In this document: piece by piece, positions 10,430 to 21,000 of the stretch
How the letters are laid out: every line of letters begins with the position of its first letter
Numbering within the stretch: position 1 is the stretch's first letter
DNA from: Cycas panzhihuaensis
Taxonomy: Eukaryota; Cycadophyta
Reading direction: 5' to 3'
Assembly (NCBI GenBank): GCA_023213395.1
Contig: CM041465.1
Span: forward strand, 199,895,741 to 199,959,740
DNA length: 64,000 bases
Notes under the pieces: generated by a model
What the model saw: only the letters and a program-made list of their open reading frames with translations
Told to the model about the DNA's origin: nothing
Database searches by the model: none
Program-made: the position numbers and the translations under genes

Positions 10430-11190
10430 TCAGCATGAACACTTGTATCTTTTCCTTGAACTTATGGAACTGGTACTTGAAAAAAACTTTGAAATTCTGA
10501 TCTTGATCTCTATCAACTCTTCTTACCCTTATAGCTACATATGTCTTTTTATTATAGAATGATGTAGGAAAACTATAAGTAGATGAAACTTGATACAAAT
10601 GTAGATGAATAGCTATAATTTGGACTTTGTCAACTAGAACATTAAGAAGGCTTTGAACTTGAACTTTTGTAATCTTTATGCTTTGAATAGCTGTCATATC
10701 ATTAGGTTCATTCCTTGTCATATCATCAGATTCATTCTTCGTTATGTCATAAGATTCATCTTCATGCTCCCCCTCAAATGGAGGATCAAATCCTTGTGCA
10801 ACAAGGTGGTCCTGCATTTGATCTGAATCCTCATGGCTGTTGTCGTCATGATCTATCCTGCTCACACTGTCTCACATGCTCATAAAAAATTTCATCAAAT
10901 ACATTAAGGGTATCTCCCCCATAAATGGAAATCAATAAATCCCAAACAGCCTTAGAAGTTGTTAATTCAGAAACTAGTGAAAAGACATCATCAGTCATAG
11001 TGCAAAATAATAAACCTAACACTTCATTATCTTTTCTAAAGTTGTCTTTAATGCTAAGGTCACATTCATGTTGTAAATACTTTAAAAGATCATGTTCAAT
11101 AAAGTAAGTTTGCATGGTGTCATACCATAGTGAAAAGTTATAGCCATCAAAAAATGGGGAATTGTGCCATTTTGAAAGCAATGTAATCAA
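10430..11190 (-). pseudogene. Copia-type gag N-terminus fused to a short pol-like tail
   Basis: The minus frame 11190-10846 encodes a 114-residue protein with NSPFFDGYNFSLWYDTMQTYFIEHDLLKYL and SKAVWDLLISIYGG, the landmarks of the gag (DUF4219/UBN2-type) domain of plant copia elements. A second frame, 10865-10323, overlaps its end, is acidic (HEDSDQMQDHL, EGEHEDES) and runs to the polypurine tract with a FHKFKEKIQVFMLTLRGRM ending. No zinc knuckle, protease, integrase or RT lies between gag and the polypurine tract. The element therefore had no enzymes of its own and needed a partner. The frame junction may be an internal deletion that joined gag to a later pol spacer. Confidence 0.6.
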
Positions 11191-12690
11191 TAAGAAAATA
11201 ATGTTGTGTTTGAAAGTAAACTTAAAAAATCTTTTTCACTTATGCAAAACTGAAATAAACTCTTGAGAATGAAATATAAAGAGTTTTCAAAAATACCAAT
11301 TTCTCAAATGAGTAAATGTAAATCTTCAATGTAAGAAAAACTTTCCCTTTTTTGTATAAAAATAACTTTTCTTTGAGAAAGATATATATTGCCTTATGAA
11401 CAATTTCTGGTTCAAAACAACTTAAAATGCTTGTAGAAAGATCAAGCAGAAACCTTGAGTAAACAATGAGATATAAACTAGAATTTTCTTTAAAATTTTG
11501 AAAAAAGACAAGCTTATTAGGATGTACTTGTATGCTCAACTTTAACAGCTTGAAAACTATATTAAATAATGTCAGAATAACTTAAAATTCTACCAATATG
11601 TAGATTAATAAGATGTGAATCCAATAAAACTAACGGTTTTGAAAACAGGTACCAATAAGTCATGATTTGAATGAGGCAAAGGTATGGACCTCCTTATGGG
11701 GCCTAATAGGAGTAGGGTAGTCAAAATTGCATAAAATTACTAATTAACTTTTAGAAAATGTTGAAAAAAGGATCAAATATTATTTATGAGTTTGTTCAAT
11801 GCACTTTCAATTGGAAATTTTTGAAAAATATATTAAAAAATGTGTAAAAATAGCAGATTTGAGGTAATAAGGTACCTCAACTTTGACTGATTTGAAATTC
11901 AAGAAGATAATGTCAAAATATATAGAAAAATATGTCAAAATGAAGAGAAATGAGTCAACTTCCCAACGAAGCTAATGGAATTGAAATCTGATATAAAATG
12001 AAAAAGTTATAGTGAAAAAGGTAACAGGTATCTTTATGGAGAATGTTAAGAAACAGGCAAAAAATAATTAAATTCCTAAATTCAACAATTAAAATACTGA
12101 TGAAAATGAATTTAAAAAAATAAAGTAAGAAGTGGGTATTGAAGCCTATAGAATGTAGATCACTATAGAGGAAATTTGGGTAAAAAACATGTACCAGTAA
12201 TAAATTATAGTCAATTCTAAAAACGATTTTGTTAACAGTGTGAAAAATACTGAAATTTTAAAAGTCTGACGTTAAAATGGTCGAAACAAGGTCAAATTGG
12301 CACCAAATTGGTCATATGACCAGTCAAAATTAGTGTACAGAAAATTTTTGATCTATTGGGGCAGGTTTTGTCTGAAACTGATAAGCCAGCAAGAAGTTAT
12401 GGTAATAAAAACGCCAATAACTCTATTAAAAATGAAAATTTCAAAAAAATAAAAGAAAAAAAGATTATAAAAATTTGTTAGCGCCCTTTTGAAGGTAGCT
12501 AAAGGTCATATGATAGCTAGATAAAATCGGAGGCTGGAAATAAATCTTTTAAATTTTGGATTTGAAAAACTATACAATAAATTTTAATTTTTTTAAAACT
12601 TTGTATTGTTAAAACTATAAGTCGGCTGTATTAATGGCTATGATAGCTAAACGTTTAAACGCCGATATGAACGGTCAAATCGGAAGGAGC
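11191..12690 (-). other. AT-rich internal region of the A-B element, no gene
   Basis: Very A-rich on the plus strand. The minus frame 11539-11240 (99 codons) has no family likeness. It lies upstream of gag, so it is leader-like for this element. Confidence 0.4.
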
Positions 12691-13740
12691 TGAACGCTCT
12701 CATATATAATAAGATGCTATTAATGAAGCCTGGCTGCATATATATAATAATAATAAAAGCGTTGTTATGTCAAAAAACTGCGTGGGAAGAGCGCTACTAT
12801 TATTAATAATAATAATAAAGAAGACACCAAAACGTATTTAATAATACACTAAACACAATTTGCGAGCCTACAAAATGCATTTAATAATACACTAAACCAA
12901 TACGACGAATGCTGAACGCAAATGCGTTGGGAGCTGTGAATAATGTGCAGGAGAGAAGCCAACTAAAATGGAGCACACGAGTATAATAAGACGAGACGAA
13001 TGCTGAACGCAAATGCGTTGGGAGCTGCGTCAAAACAGTCGAACGGCCAAATGTGGCTACACCATAATGCAATAAGCTATGTTGTTGTTGAGCATGCCTC
13101 AGTGCGGAAGGAGGAGACAGAATGGCAAGGCGAGCGCAGTAACATACATGGAGACCGAGTTGAATACAAGAGGCGTAACGGACGGAACGACAAGTGCCAA
13201 TAACGAAGCCTTGAGGACGTAAGGCAAAGTAAAGTGGGACGAAGACGCAAATAACAGTGCTGGCTAGGCAAATAATGGAGCGATAGCTGCGCACCAAATA
13301 AGTGCAGGCACACTGCCCAAAATGGATAGATGGGTAAGAGCCGATTGCAGAGGACGGAGCTACTTTAGCTGCAAGCAATGCACGGTGCACTACTCAAAAT
13401 GGACTGACTGTAGAGAGGTGGCTAGCTGCGTCCCATACGGACCCCAAACCACTGACTAGCTACGCGGGCACATTGCACATGGATGCCGACGGTAACCGCT
13501 GAAGTGCAAAGATGTCATCAGGAAAATGATAACTGTCAATGAGAGAGACGTAAGAATGTCGGCTTCATCTAGTGGACACCAAGGGGGAAAAAAGAAAAAC
13601 GTAGATCTGGCAGATGGAGGGAACACGTAGTGATGCAGATGCAGAGCAAGAATGAACACAAATGAAAAAGGGAATGTGCAGACAGAATCTAGCTTAAAAC
13701 GGTGTAAGAAGACAAGCCACCACTCAGGCAGATAATGTAG
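12690..13740. other. CpG-retaining, GC-richer island inside the A-B element
   Basis: Base composition changes sharply from the AT-rich flanks, and CpG is common (for example gaacgcaaatgcg, acggacggaacgacaag). The 30-bp-class segment that starts gacgaatgctgaacgcaaat occurs twice, at about 12903 and 12996. A 169-codon minus frame (13390-12881) has irregular composition and no recognisable motif, so I do not call it a gene. Possible captured sequence or conserved leader. Confidence 0.45.
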
Positions 13741-15576
13741 CTCACAATGGTGTTCTATGAATGTTGAGAGTCTCTTGTTGAGATCATTTTAGATAGTGTG
13801 GCTCTTCACAACTCCAGCTCACAATAGCATCTTGTACAATCAGAACAATACAGATAAGACAATATTGGAATACAAGACTGCAGCCCAACTCAAAGTAATC
13901 AGACAAACTTATTTTCAATTGTATGAAGAGGATCTCCTGAAGTGATTAGAGTTAGAACTTTCAAAGGATTTGAGAGATCTTTGCTCCTTTGGGTGCTTGA
14001 TCCAACTAATCGTGATGCTCTCTTAGCCTACTTGTGTCTTGAAGTGATAAGGATCAAATCTGCTAAACTTTAAAATTTATATTTTGTAGATTGGAGTAAT
14101 AAAATGTCCACAATAATAGCTACTTTTTGACGAGCTACTTTTAAACAACTATTAATGCAAATGAGAGGCTCGTGTTATTTACAATATAATGTGCTTATCC
14201 TTGTTTGTTGCTGAAAAACTGTGGAGAGAGTATGCCAATGTGATAAGCAAACTGAGAAGGGAACCTTTGGTGAAAGCAGAAGCTATGGAACGTGAAGGCA
14301 AGTTGAAAAACAGGGTTACGAGCCAATGGAATCAAGAGACAACCTGGATCTATACGAGTATAAACCTTTTCAACGGGATCTAGATGAATTTTCTTTTGTA
14401 ATAGCACTAAAAGCAGATCTATAGTATTAATAAAAATAACAAAGTTGCTAAAAAAGGTAAAAAAAAAAAAACTGCACATATACTTGTATCTAAAATATTA
14501 TCAAATATGTTGCAGCAAATATTTATATCAAAGAACCAAGATATAACAGAGTCATAATATTAATAAACTTTTCAAATATTTCGAAGGGAATATATCACAA
14601 AAAACGCTTATATATTTGAATTTGAAAAAATTTCAAAGGAATATATTGAGCAGATATATAAAATATATGTAAATTTGAAAATAGAACTGAAGAACCTGGA
14701 ACACGCAGTTGTAGCTGACTGGATCTTGTGTCTATCTTCTTCAGAAGGTTGAATATGCCTCAAATATTGTGGATATACAACAGCTATCTTTTGTAGATTG
14801 AAATATAGCTTGTAGCTGAAAAAAAACTTTTATGAATCTGCACAAATCTTGTGAAATAACACTGAATATACTTGTTATATCATAAAAAAATAACCCAATA
14901 ATAAGTGAATCTATTAAAAAATATAATAAATCTGTTGAAAAACTTGTAGAAAATATCATCAAATGATGGAAAAACGCAGATCTGAAGTGAGACCCAGTAG
15001 ATCTACAAAAATATTATGTAAATGTTATAGATCTAGCCTTAATATAGCAGATTTATAGCCAAGAATATCACAGATATTAGCAAATATAACAGAAAATAAT
15101 GAAAACTTGTTGAAATAAGTAGATTTATAGTAAAAATAGTAGATCTGAAGTAACATATTACAGATCTTTAAGGAAAACTTGATAACTTTTGTATGCAGCT
15201 GATGCTCTTTTGTAAATCTGTAGAAAATATCAAATAAGTAGACAAAAAACTTATAAACTGTCAAAATATATGACAAATCTGTAGATCTGAAGAGAAAATA
15301 ACTTAAATATGAGAATAAAAACTTGAATGTATATAATTTGCTACTAAAAATCCTACGTAGATCTACACAAATCTAAAAATAGATCTCAGTAATATTTGTT
15401 GAACTAGAAATATAGCTCAATAATAATCAAAATCTGCTGAAATAATATATAAAACTTGCTGAAAATTTTTAGAAAATAAATATAGTTAATATATCTTGCT
15501 TGTAAAAAAAATCTGTGGAGAATGCCAGTAGATCCTGTTGCTCTTCTTCAAAATTTCAGCAGGCCAGCAATCGCCC
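13741..15576 (-). other. Leader of the A-B element with short agatctgaagta-like repeats
   Basis: From about 14830 to 15540 the plus strand is filled with imperfect short motifs built on cagatctgaag, gtagatct, cttgttgaaaa and aaatct. No coding relic was recognised. A poly-A run lies at 14459-14471. Confidence 0.4.
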
Positions 15577-15875
15577 GCTCTGATACCAAATGATGGAAAA
15601 TAAAGTGGAGCTAAACTGCTCTGATACCAAATGATGGAAAATATACTTACAACTAAACTACTCTAATACCAAATGATGGGAATATAATACAACTAAACTG
15701 CTCTGATACTAAATAAAGGAAAATATAATAGCAAGACTATGATATGATACTAAATGAAGGAAATAATAATACTTGCAATACTAGGCTCTGATACCAAATG
15801 AAGGAAAATATAGACCCAAACTAAGCTCTGATACCAAATAAAGGAAAATAATAGCAGGACCATGCTCTAATACCA
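15577..15875 (-). repeat. Array of eight tRNA-Met primer-binding-site units
   Basis: Cores matching gctctgatacca (TGGTATCAGAGC on the element strand, the copia PBS complementary to initiator tRNA-Met) start at 15577, 15618, 15660, 15700, 15741, 15785, 15825 and 15864, spaced 39-44 bp. Each is preceded on the element strand by an LTR-end-like CCTTCA or CCATCA. Three units lie in LTR B (15755 onward) and five lie inside the element. The site directly next to the LTR end (15741-15752) has decayed to gatatgatacta. Confidence 0.9.
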
Positions 15876-16288
15876 AATGAAGGAATATATAAACTAGCAA
15901 GAGAACAGGATAGAACATATATCAAATAACCATAAACCAGTATTGTATCAATACATCAATGTGTCACAATCACAATAGCATAAAGAACATGAAAGCCTTG
16001 TTATTCAATCCATTGTAGCAATAATGAGCATTACAAATCTCCTCAAAGGTAGGAAGTGTCTAAAAACACCAGGGTTGTACACCCCATAATATATATAGTT
16101 TTGGGGGAGGAGGGAAACTCCTCAACCCCTGAATTCAAAATAACAATAAAATAATATTCACTTAATTTAAATGAAACTAACTTAACTTACCTTAACTTAC
16201 CTTGACATATTGAGCATCACATGTCTAAATTGAGGTGCACAAGCCTGGTAGGTAAGAGGGAGTTGAGTGATGACATTACACTCCAACA
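15755..16288 (-). repeat. LTR B (5' LTR of the minus-strand element), 534 bp
   Basis: It matches LTR A end to end, including the same three PBS units in the same order (u1-u3), so these units are truly part of the LTR. The base LTR is 15878-16288 (411 bp). The primer-site array continues internally to its left, marking it as the 5' LTR. To its right lies foreign element sequence, not ordinary flank. Confidence 0.85.
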
Positions 16289-16344
16289 TTTCCATAAGTT
16301 CAAGGAAAAGATACAAGTGTTTGTGCTGACATTAAGGGGGAGAA
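16289..16344 (+). other. 56-bp 3' internal stub of a second element copy, with polypurine tract
   Basis: It matches the reverse complement of 10415-10465 (ttccataagttcaagg, then gctgacattaagggggagaa), i.e. the last internal bases of the same family in opposite orientation. It joins LTR B directly with 1-2 bases of ambiguous overlap (t or tt). Confidence 0.85.
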
Positions 16345-16885
16345 TGTTGAAGTGTAATGTCATCACTCACTCCCTCTTACCTACCAGGATTGTGCACCTC
16401 AATTTAGACATGTGATGCTCAACATGTCAAGGTAAGTTAAGGTAAGTTAATGTTAAGTTGAGTTAGTTACATTTGAGTTAAGTGAATATTATTTTATTAT
16501 TAATTTGAATTCAGGGGTTGAGGAGTTTCCCTTCTCCCCCAAAATTATTTATATTGTGGGGTGTACAACCCTGGTGTTTTTAGACACCGCCTACCTTTGA
16601 GGAGATTTGTAATGCTCATTTTTACTACAATGGATTGAACAACAAAGCTTTCATGTGTTTATGCTATTGTGATGGTGATACATTGATGTATTGATGCAAT
16701 ATTGGGTTATGGTTATTTGATATATGTTCTGCCCTGTTCTCCTGCTAGTTTATATTCCTTCATTTGGTATCAGAGCATAGTCTTGTTATTATATTTTCCT
16801 TCATTTGGTATCAGAGCAGTTTAGTTGTATTATATTTCCATCATTTGGTATTAGAGTAGTTTAGTTGTAAGTATATTTTCCATCA
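16345..16885 (+). repeat. LTR C (3' LTR of a plus-strand copy), 541 bp with three PBS units
   Basis: Base LTR 16345-16762 (418 bp), then units with cores at 16765-16776, 16806-16817 and 16846-16857. Their spacer sequences match internal units u4, u5 and u6 next to LTR B, not the u1-u3 units of LTRs A and B. It ends ccatca, where the solo LTR resumes. Confidence 0.85.
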
Positions 16886-17112
16886 CCTCCCCCAAACTAT
16901 AAATATTAAGGGGTGTGCAACCCTGGTGTCTCTAGACACCGCCCTCGTTTGAGAAATTTGTATTACTCTTTTCTACTACAATGGATTAAATAATAATGCT
17001 TTCATGGTTTATGTTATTGTGATTATGATACATTGATGTATTGATGCAATATTGATTTGTGATTATTTGATACATGTTCTGCCCTGTTCTCCTACAAGTA
17101 TATTTTCCTTCA
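16886..17112 (+). repeat. Solo LTR, right half, followed by TSD acatg (17113-17117)
   Basis: It starts cctcccccaaac, the position where 9699-9880 stops (with the 5-bp duplication of the inserted unit), continues through the ggggtgtgcaaccctggtg block and ends ttttccttca at 17112. No primer site follows; ACATG follows directly. Confidence 0.85.
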
Positions 17113-17117
17113 ACATG

Positions 17118-17870
17118 GGACTGTGAGTCATCCTGTGACAATCATTAGCCTATTATGGATCCTTGATCTTACATGCCACTTATTCATGCCTGGATCCATC
17201 AATATCAGTGCCCCTGGCTCTCCTCCTAATTACATCAAGGGAATATGGTCATAGAGCCAACACATCAAGATTGAGTTATATGAAAAGCCACTTTTGCCTG
17301 TCCTCCACATCCTGGACAACTGGTGACTGATGTTATTTTCCACATACTACCCCCAGTTAATCTGGATCCCCTACTCACATTGACATACAATCCTAATCTA
17401 CTAAACTAGTATTCCCATAAAATTCTATGTCTTGGCAATTTGGTATGTGATGATGAGGGTAATGATCCTCCTCACCATTAGAACTCCATCTACCACCCTA
17501 ATTGCCTCAATCAAAATGCCATGTTGATCAATTTGATTAGTAAATCATATCAAGTAGGTATTGTATTCCATTTATAACTCCTCATCTGTCACTCTGATCA
17601 AGCATACTCTCTCTCCATGCCAACTCACCCCAAGGATCCTCCCTACATCCCATGGAGTAATCTTAAGGTCTTTAATACCACGAACTCTAAACACGTGTTG
17701 CCTCGATATCTAACAACTCACAAAGTCATACAATACCTCATGCTTCATGACCAATTGGGTAGAAGTATGGGCCCTTGCCAAGCCACATGCTCATAAGATC
17801 CCCCATCCTACCTCATCGAGCTGGCTCACTAACTCTCCAATGGTGGCCCCCTCATTTTTGCGGTATCAAC
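17118..17870 (-). pseudogene. Antisense extra ORF, N-terminal part (plant-mobile-domain-like)
   Basis: The minus strand from about 17860 down reads ARAHTSTQLVMKHEVLYDFV, then FRVRGIKDLKITPWDVGRILGVSW, then HGERVCLIRVTDEEL, and continues open except for stops at expected Gln or Arg codons (TAA, TGA, TAG). The IKDLKITPWDVGRILGV segment resembles the IT..DV..ILGLP segment of plant mobile-domain proteins, which are linked with DNA transposons and also found in extra ORFs of Tat elements. It lies antisense within the 3' region of the gypsy element. The domain name is tentative; the long shared frame is what I can see. Confidence 0.45.
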
Positions 17871-18689
17871 TCTCTCCAAAGTCTACATTCCAGGAAATAT
17901 AGTTTGTTAGCATCTACTCTAAGTTAAAGACTTCATATGATTAGGAGAAACTTTTAAAATCTCAAAAATATGTCTGATAAATTAAAAAACGTAGTTTCAC
18001 TATGAAAAATGTAGTTTCATTATAAAAAATATGATTTCACAGTGAAAAATGTAACTTCTTTTAATAGCCAAAATGGTGAAGTCATAATTTTCACTACTTG
18101 ATCACATTTTTCATTACAAAGTCATGCTTTTAATACAGTGCCTATACTTTTCACACTGTATTATTGTATTTTTCATCATAAAAAAAAAAAAAAAAATTAC
18201 TTCACTCACTGGATACCTCACTTGCTATTCTATTATCCTCTGTCTCACGCTATAGAGCTCACTAATTGACCAATATAGCTCAAAATCCCACTAAAATGAA
18301 GGAAAACCACCTTAGGAATGCTCCTTTTTCCTCCTTTATCCTTATGAAAATGAATTGATTTTCTTATCAATTTTCCTACATATAGAGGGGCCCTTTCTGG
18401 CCCTTTTGGTCCTTTTTGCCTGTGAAACCCTTCAAGCTAATCATTGAATCTACTAAAAGTAAGTATACCTCAATTCAATCATAATCATCTCTAAATTTAT
18501 GTTGGAGTATCATAAACATGTTCTTTTTCATTCTAATAAAGTTCATAACATTAAACATTTATTCGAGATCTTCTCTTATTTTTTTGTTGAAGTTTGATTG
18601 ATTGTTCAACCTTATTTCATCTATTAATTATTTATCTTCAATAAGATTACGACTCCAAGTTTATAGGTGCTTGTTGACAAGTCTAAAGT
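17871..18689. other. AT-rich stretch with short GTAGTTTCAnnATGAAAAAT repeats, no gene
   Basis: Between about 17985 and 18060 a unit of about 24 bp (gtagtttcactatgaaaaat and variants) occurs three times. A poly-A run is at 18180-18197. Similar cacatttttgg-type motifs recur in the LTRs at 32550 and 57600. Confidence 0.4.
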
Positions 18690-18919
18690 AGGATAGGACA
18701 ATAAACTCTGAGCATTCTTCCACTTGTTAATGAGTATAAACTATGACAAGATTCAACTCTAAGTTTTCTTCCACTTGTTAATGAGTATAAACTATGACGA
18801 GACTGAACTCTAAGCTTTCTTCCACTTGTCAATGAGTGTAAACTATGACAAGACTAAACTCTAAGATTTTATTTCCTTGTTAATAAGTATAAACTATGAC
18901 AACACCTTACTTTGAACCT
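18690..18919 (+). repeat. Second satellite block of the gypsy 3' region, about 51-bp units (left part)
   Basis: The anchor cacttgttaatgagtataaa recurs at about 18721, 18772, 18823 and 18874 (period 51). It shares the core AATGAG-n-TAAACTATG with the 93-bp array at 5770-6375. It is interrupted by the copia element and resumes at 24948. Confidence 0.85.
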
Positions 18920-18924
18920 CCTTT

Positions 18925-19220
18925 TGAAAAGAGTGGATCTATCCTTCATCTTTATGTACTAAACACAAAGGCAAGTATAGGAACAAGAGAGACTTGAGAG
19001 AAAGAGAGAAGCTCTTATAAAATGGGGAGGTAAGAATGAGCCTCCTCCATTGAGCTTTTACTTTTATATTAAAAGAGAGCATTAGAGTTAGGTGAAATAA
19101 AATTACACATAATACATATAAAAGTGTATTTCACTTAAGTGATCTACTTTAAAGTTTACTTAAGACTCTTTTTAGAAATAATTAACTAATGTAATGACCT
19201 TATGATATTAACCTCTTTCA
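18925..19220 (-). repeat. 3' LTR of the copia element
   Basis: Pairs with 24645-24942 along its full length. Polypurine tract directly to the right at about 19221-19234. Confidence 0.9.
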
Positions 19221-19639
19221 ATCTACCCCTTAATGGTAGAAGGTCATTTCATCCCATTTTATTCTATCATATGAGGTCTTCATTTCAACCTCTTACAAAG
19301 CAAACTATTATGACACTTTTGTAGGAAACCCTTATGGGGAAGAAAACCTACATATTTTCTAATATACTAACCTGGCTCAAGTGACTCTTTAAATGAAGAT
19401 AGATAGCCAATTAATGTAATGAATTTTATAGTTGAAATCTAATGAGTCTCCATATACCATTTGGTCATCCCCCATGCCCTTTTGGGTTTTCACATGTTTT
19501 GATTTTTTAAAATGATACAACCCTTATCCTTTTGTGTCCACAAGGAGTTTTCATGAATAGGATATAGTAGAGACTTACTCTTGTCCTTCTATGCCAATAA
19601 GGGGTTTTCATAAATAAGATAAAGTATAATGGTCCTATT

Positions 19640-21000
19640 ATCATCTCCTTCAATCAGTTAGAGATGGAGGCCCTAAGGTTGAGTTACCTTTGGAACTATT
19701 TAAACTTCACCCTATTCAGTGGGTTGGTGAAGATATCAGCCACTTGATCTACTATAAGGTAATACTCTAGTTGAATTATGCCATCATTAACTAGTTTTCT
19801 AATCTTATGGACTTTTGTACTTATATATTTGGTATAATCAGGAAATACTGGATTTTTAGCCATTCAGATTGTAGATTGATTATCTACATGTAAGCTAGTA
19901 GAACTTATTTGAGTGACATTTAATGTATTCAATAATTTTCTAAGCTATATCATCTCCTTACTTATCTCAGAAGAAATAATATATTTATATTCAGTAGGTG
20001 AGTCTGTAACTATCTTTTTCCATATGGATCTCCATGATATTAGTGTTGTTCCAAGAAATGTTACACACTCAGACGTAGATCTTTTAGTGTCTTTATCTCC
20101 GGTAAAGTATGAGTTTGTGTATGCATAAAGCTTAAATTTTACATTAAGTTCATATAACAAACCATATTTGTTGGTTGTCTTTAGGTACCTCAACACTCGT
20201 ATTGTAGCTTACCAATGGTTCTACTTAAGATTTATCATGAACCTTGTAAGAATACTGACAGAGTATATAATATCTGGCCTTGTGTTAGTAGTATAGATAA
20301 GACTACCTACAAGTTGCCTATAGAGTATTACATATGCCTCCTTAGTGTCACCATTAGCTGAGAGTTTAACATTAGGTTCTATAGGTGTAGCCATTATTCA
20401 AGCACCTTCCAATTGAAACTTTGCCAGAAGACCATTGATATATTTTCTTGGGAGAGAAAGATTTTGCTATTCTTTTAAGTTACTTCAATTTCCAAGTAAT
20501 ATTTTATCAACTTGAGGTCAGACAATTCAAAAGTTTTAGCAAGGTCCTTCTTTAGCTCGCTGATTATCAGTTTACTATTCCCTTTTGTTAGTATATCATC
20601 CACAAAGATTAAGAGGTAAGTGACTTTATCATTTTGGCGCTTGATGAATAATTTTGTATCAATATCTTAATAGTCATAAATCTCATATCTAAGTTACCTC
20701 ATTGTTTTAGACAACTTAGTAAACCAAGCACGAGGGGCTTGTTTTAGGTCGTATAAGGACTTTTTGAGCCTGCAAACCTTATGATCCTAATCGATAATCT
20801 TATATCCTTCTAGCTAAGCCATGCAAATTTCTTCTTTAAAGTCTCCATTAAGAAATATGATCTTAACATTGAGTTGGTGGATTTTCTAACCCTATTGAGT
20901 ATCCAAGGCTATAAGAGTTCTGATTGTAGACCACTTGGTTGTAGGAGCAAAGATTTCAGTATAGTTGATACCTTTCCTTTATGTGAATCCTTTTACTACC
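19640..21000 (-). pseudogene. Copia RT and RNase H (C-terminal pol)
   Basis: On the minus strand: LVVKGFT (about 20990), [28 protein letters not shown] (about 20700), FVDDIL catalytic box (about 20590-20610), the RNase H opening LRYLKTTNKYGLLYE (20190), YTNSYFTGDKDTKRSTSECV with an ISWRS segment (about 20020-20110), and the copia C-terminus VADIFTNPLNRVKF (about 19690-19730). The RNase H motif ADADWAGD-type Asp residues are partly Asn or changed. Several stops interrupt it. About 420 bp of 3' untranslated sequence separate it from the LTR. Confidence 0.85.

Larger units (their letters stand above)
9881..16885. mobile_element. Chimeric 7-kb insertion with two outward-facing LTR 3' ends
   Basis: From left to right: LTR A in minus orientation (9881-10414), polypurine tract, internal region, primer-site array, LTR B in minus orientation (15755-16288), a 56-bp piece of the 3' end of a second element with its polypurine tract (16289-16344), and LTR C in plus orientation (16345-16885). 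Both outer edges are LTR 3' termini (tgaagg on the left, ccatca on the right). The insertion splits a solo LTR at the same position and is flanked by tctcc (9876-9880) and cctcc (16886-16890), a 5-bp duplication with one difference. So the whole unit behaves as one integration event. The A-B part alone is a 6.4-kb LTR element. Confidence 0.8.

Noticed and set aside
12881-13390. 169-codon minus-strand frame in the CpG-rich island
   Set aside because: No recognisable motif, many Cys/Arg/Ser typical of translated CpG-rich noncoding DNA, and overlapping plus-strand frames of similar length. Not called as a gene.
14195-15276. Several Ile/Phe/Tyr-rich minus-strand frames
   Set aside because: AT-rich leader of a retroelement; composition explains them, and there are no conserved motifs.
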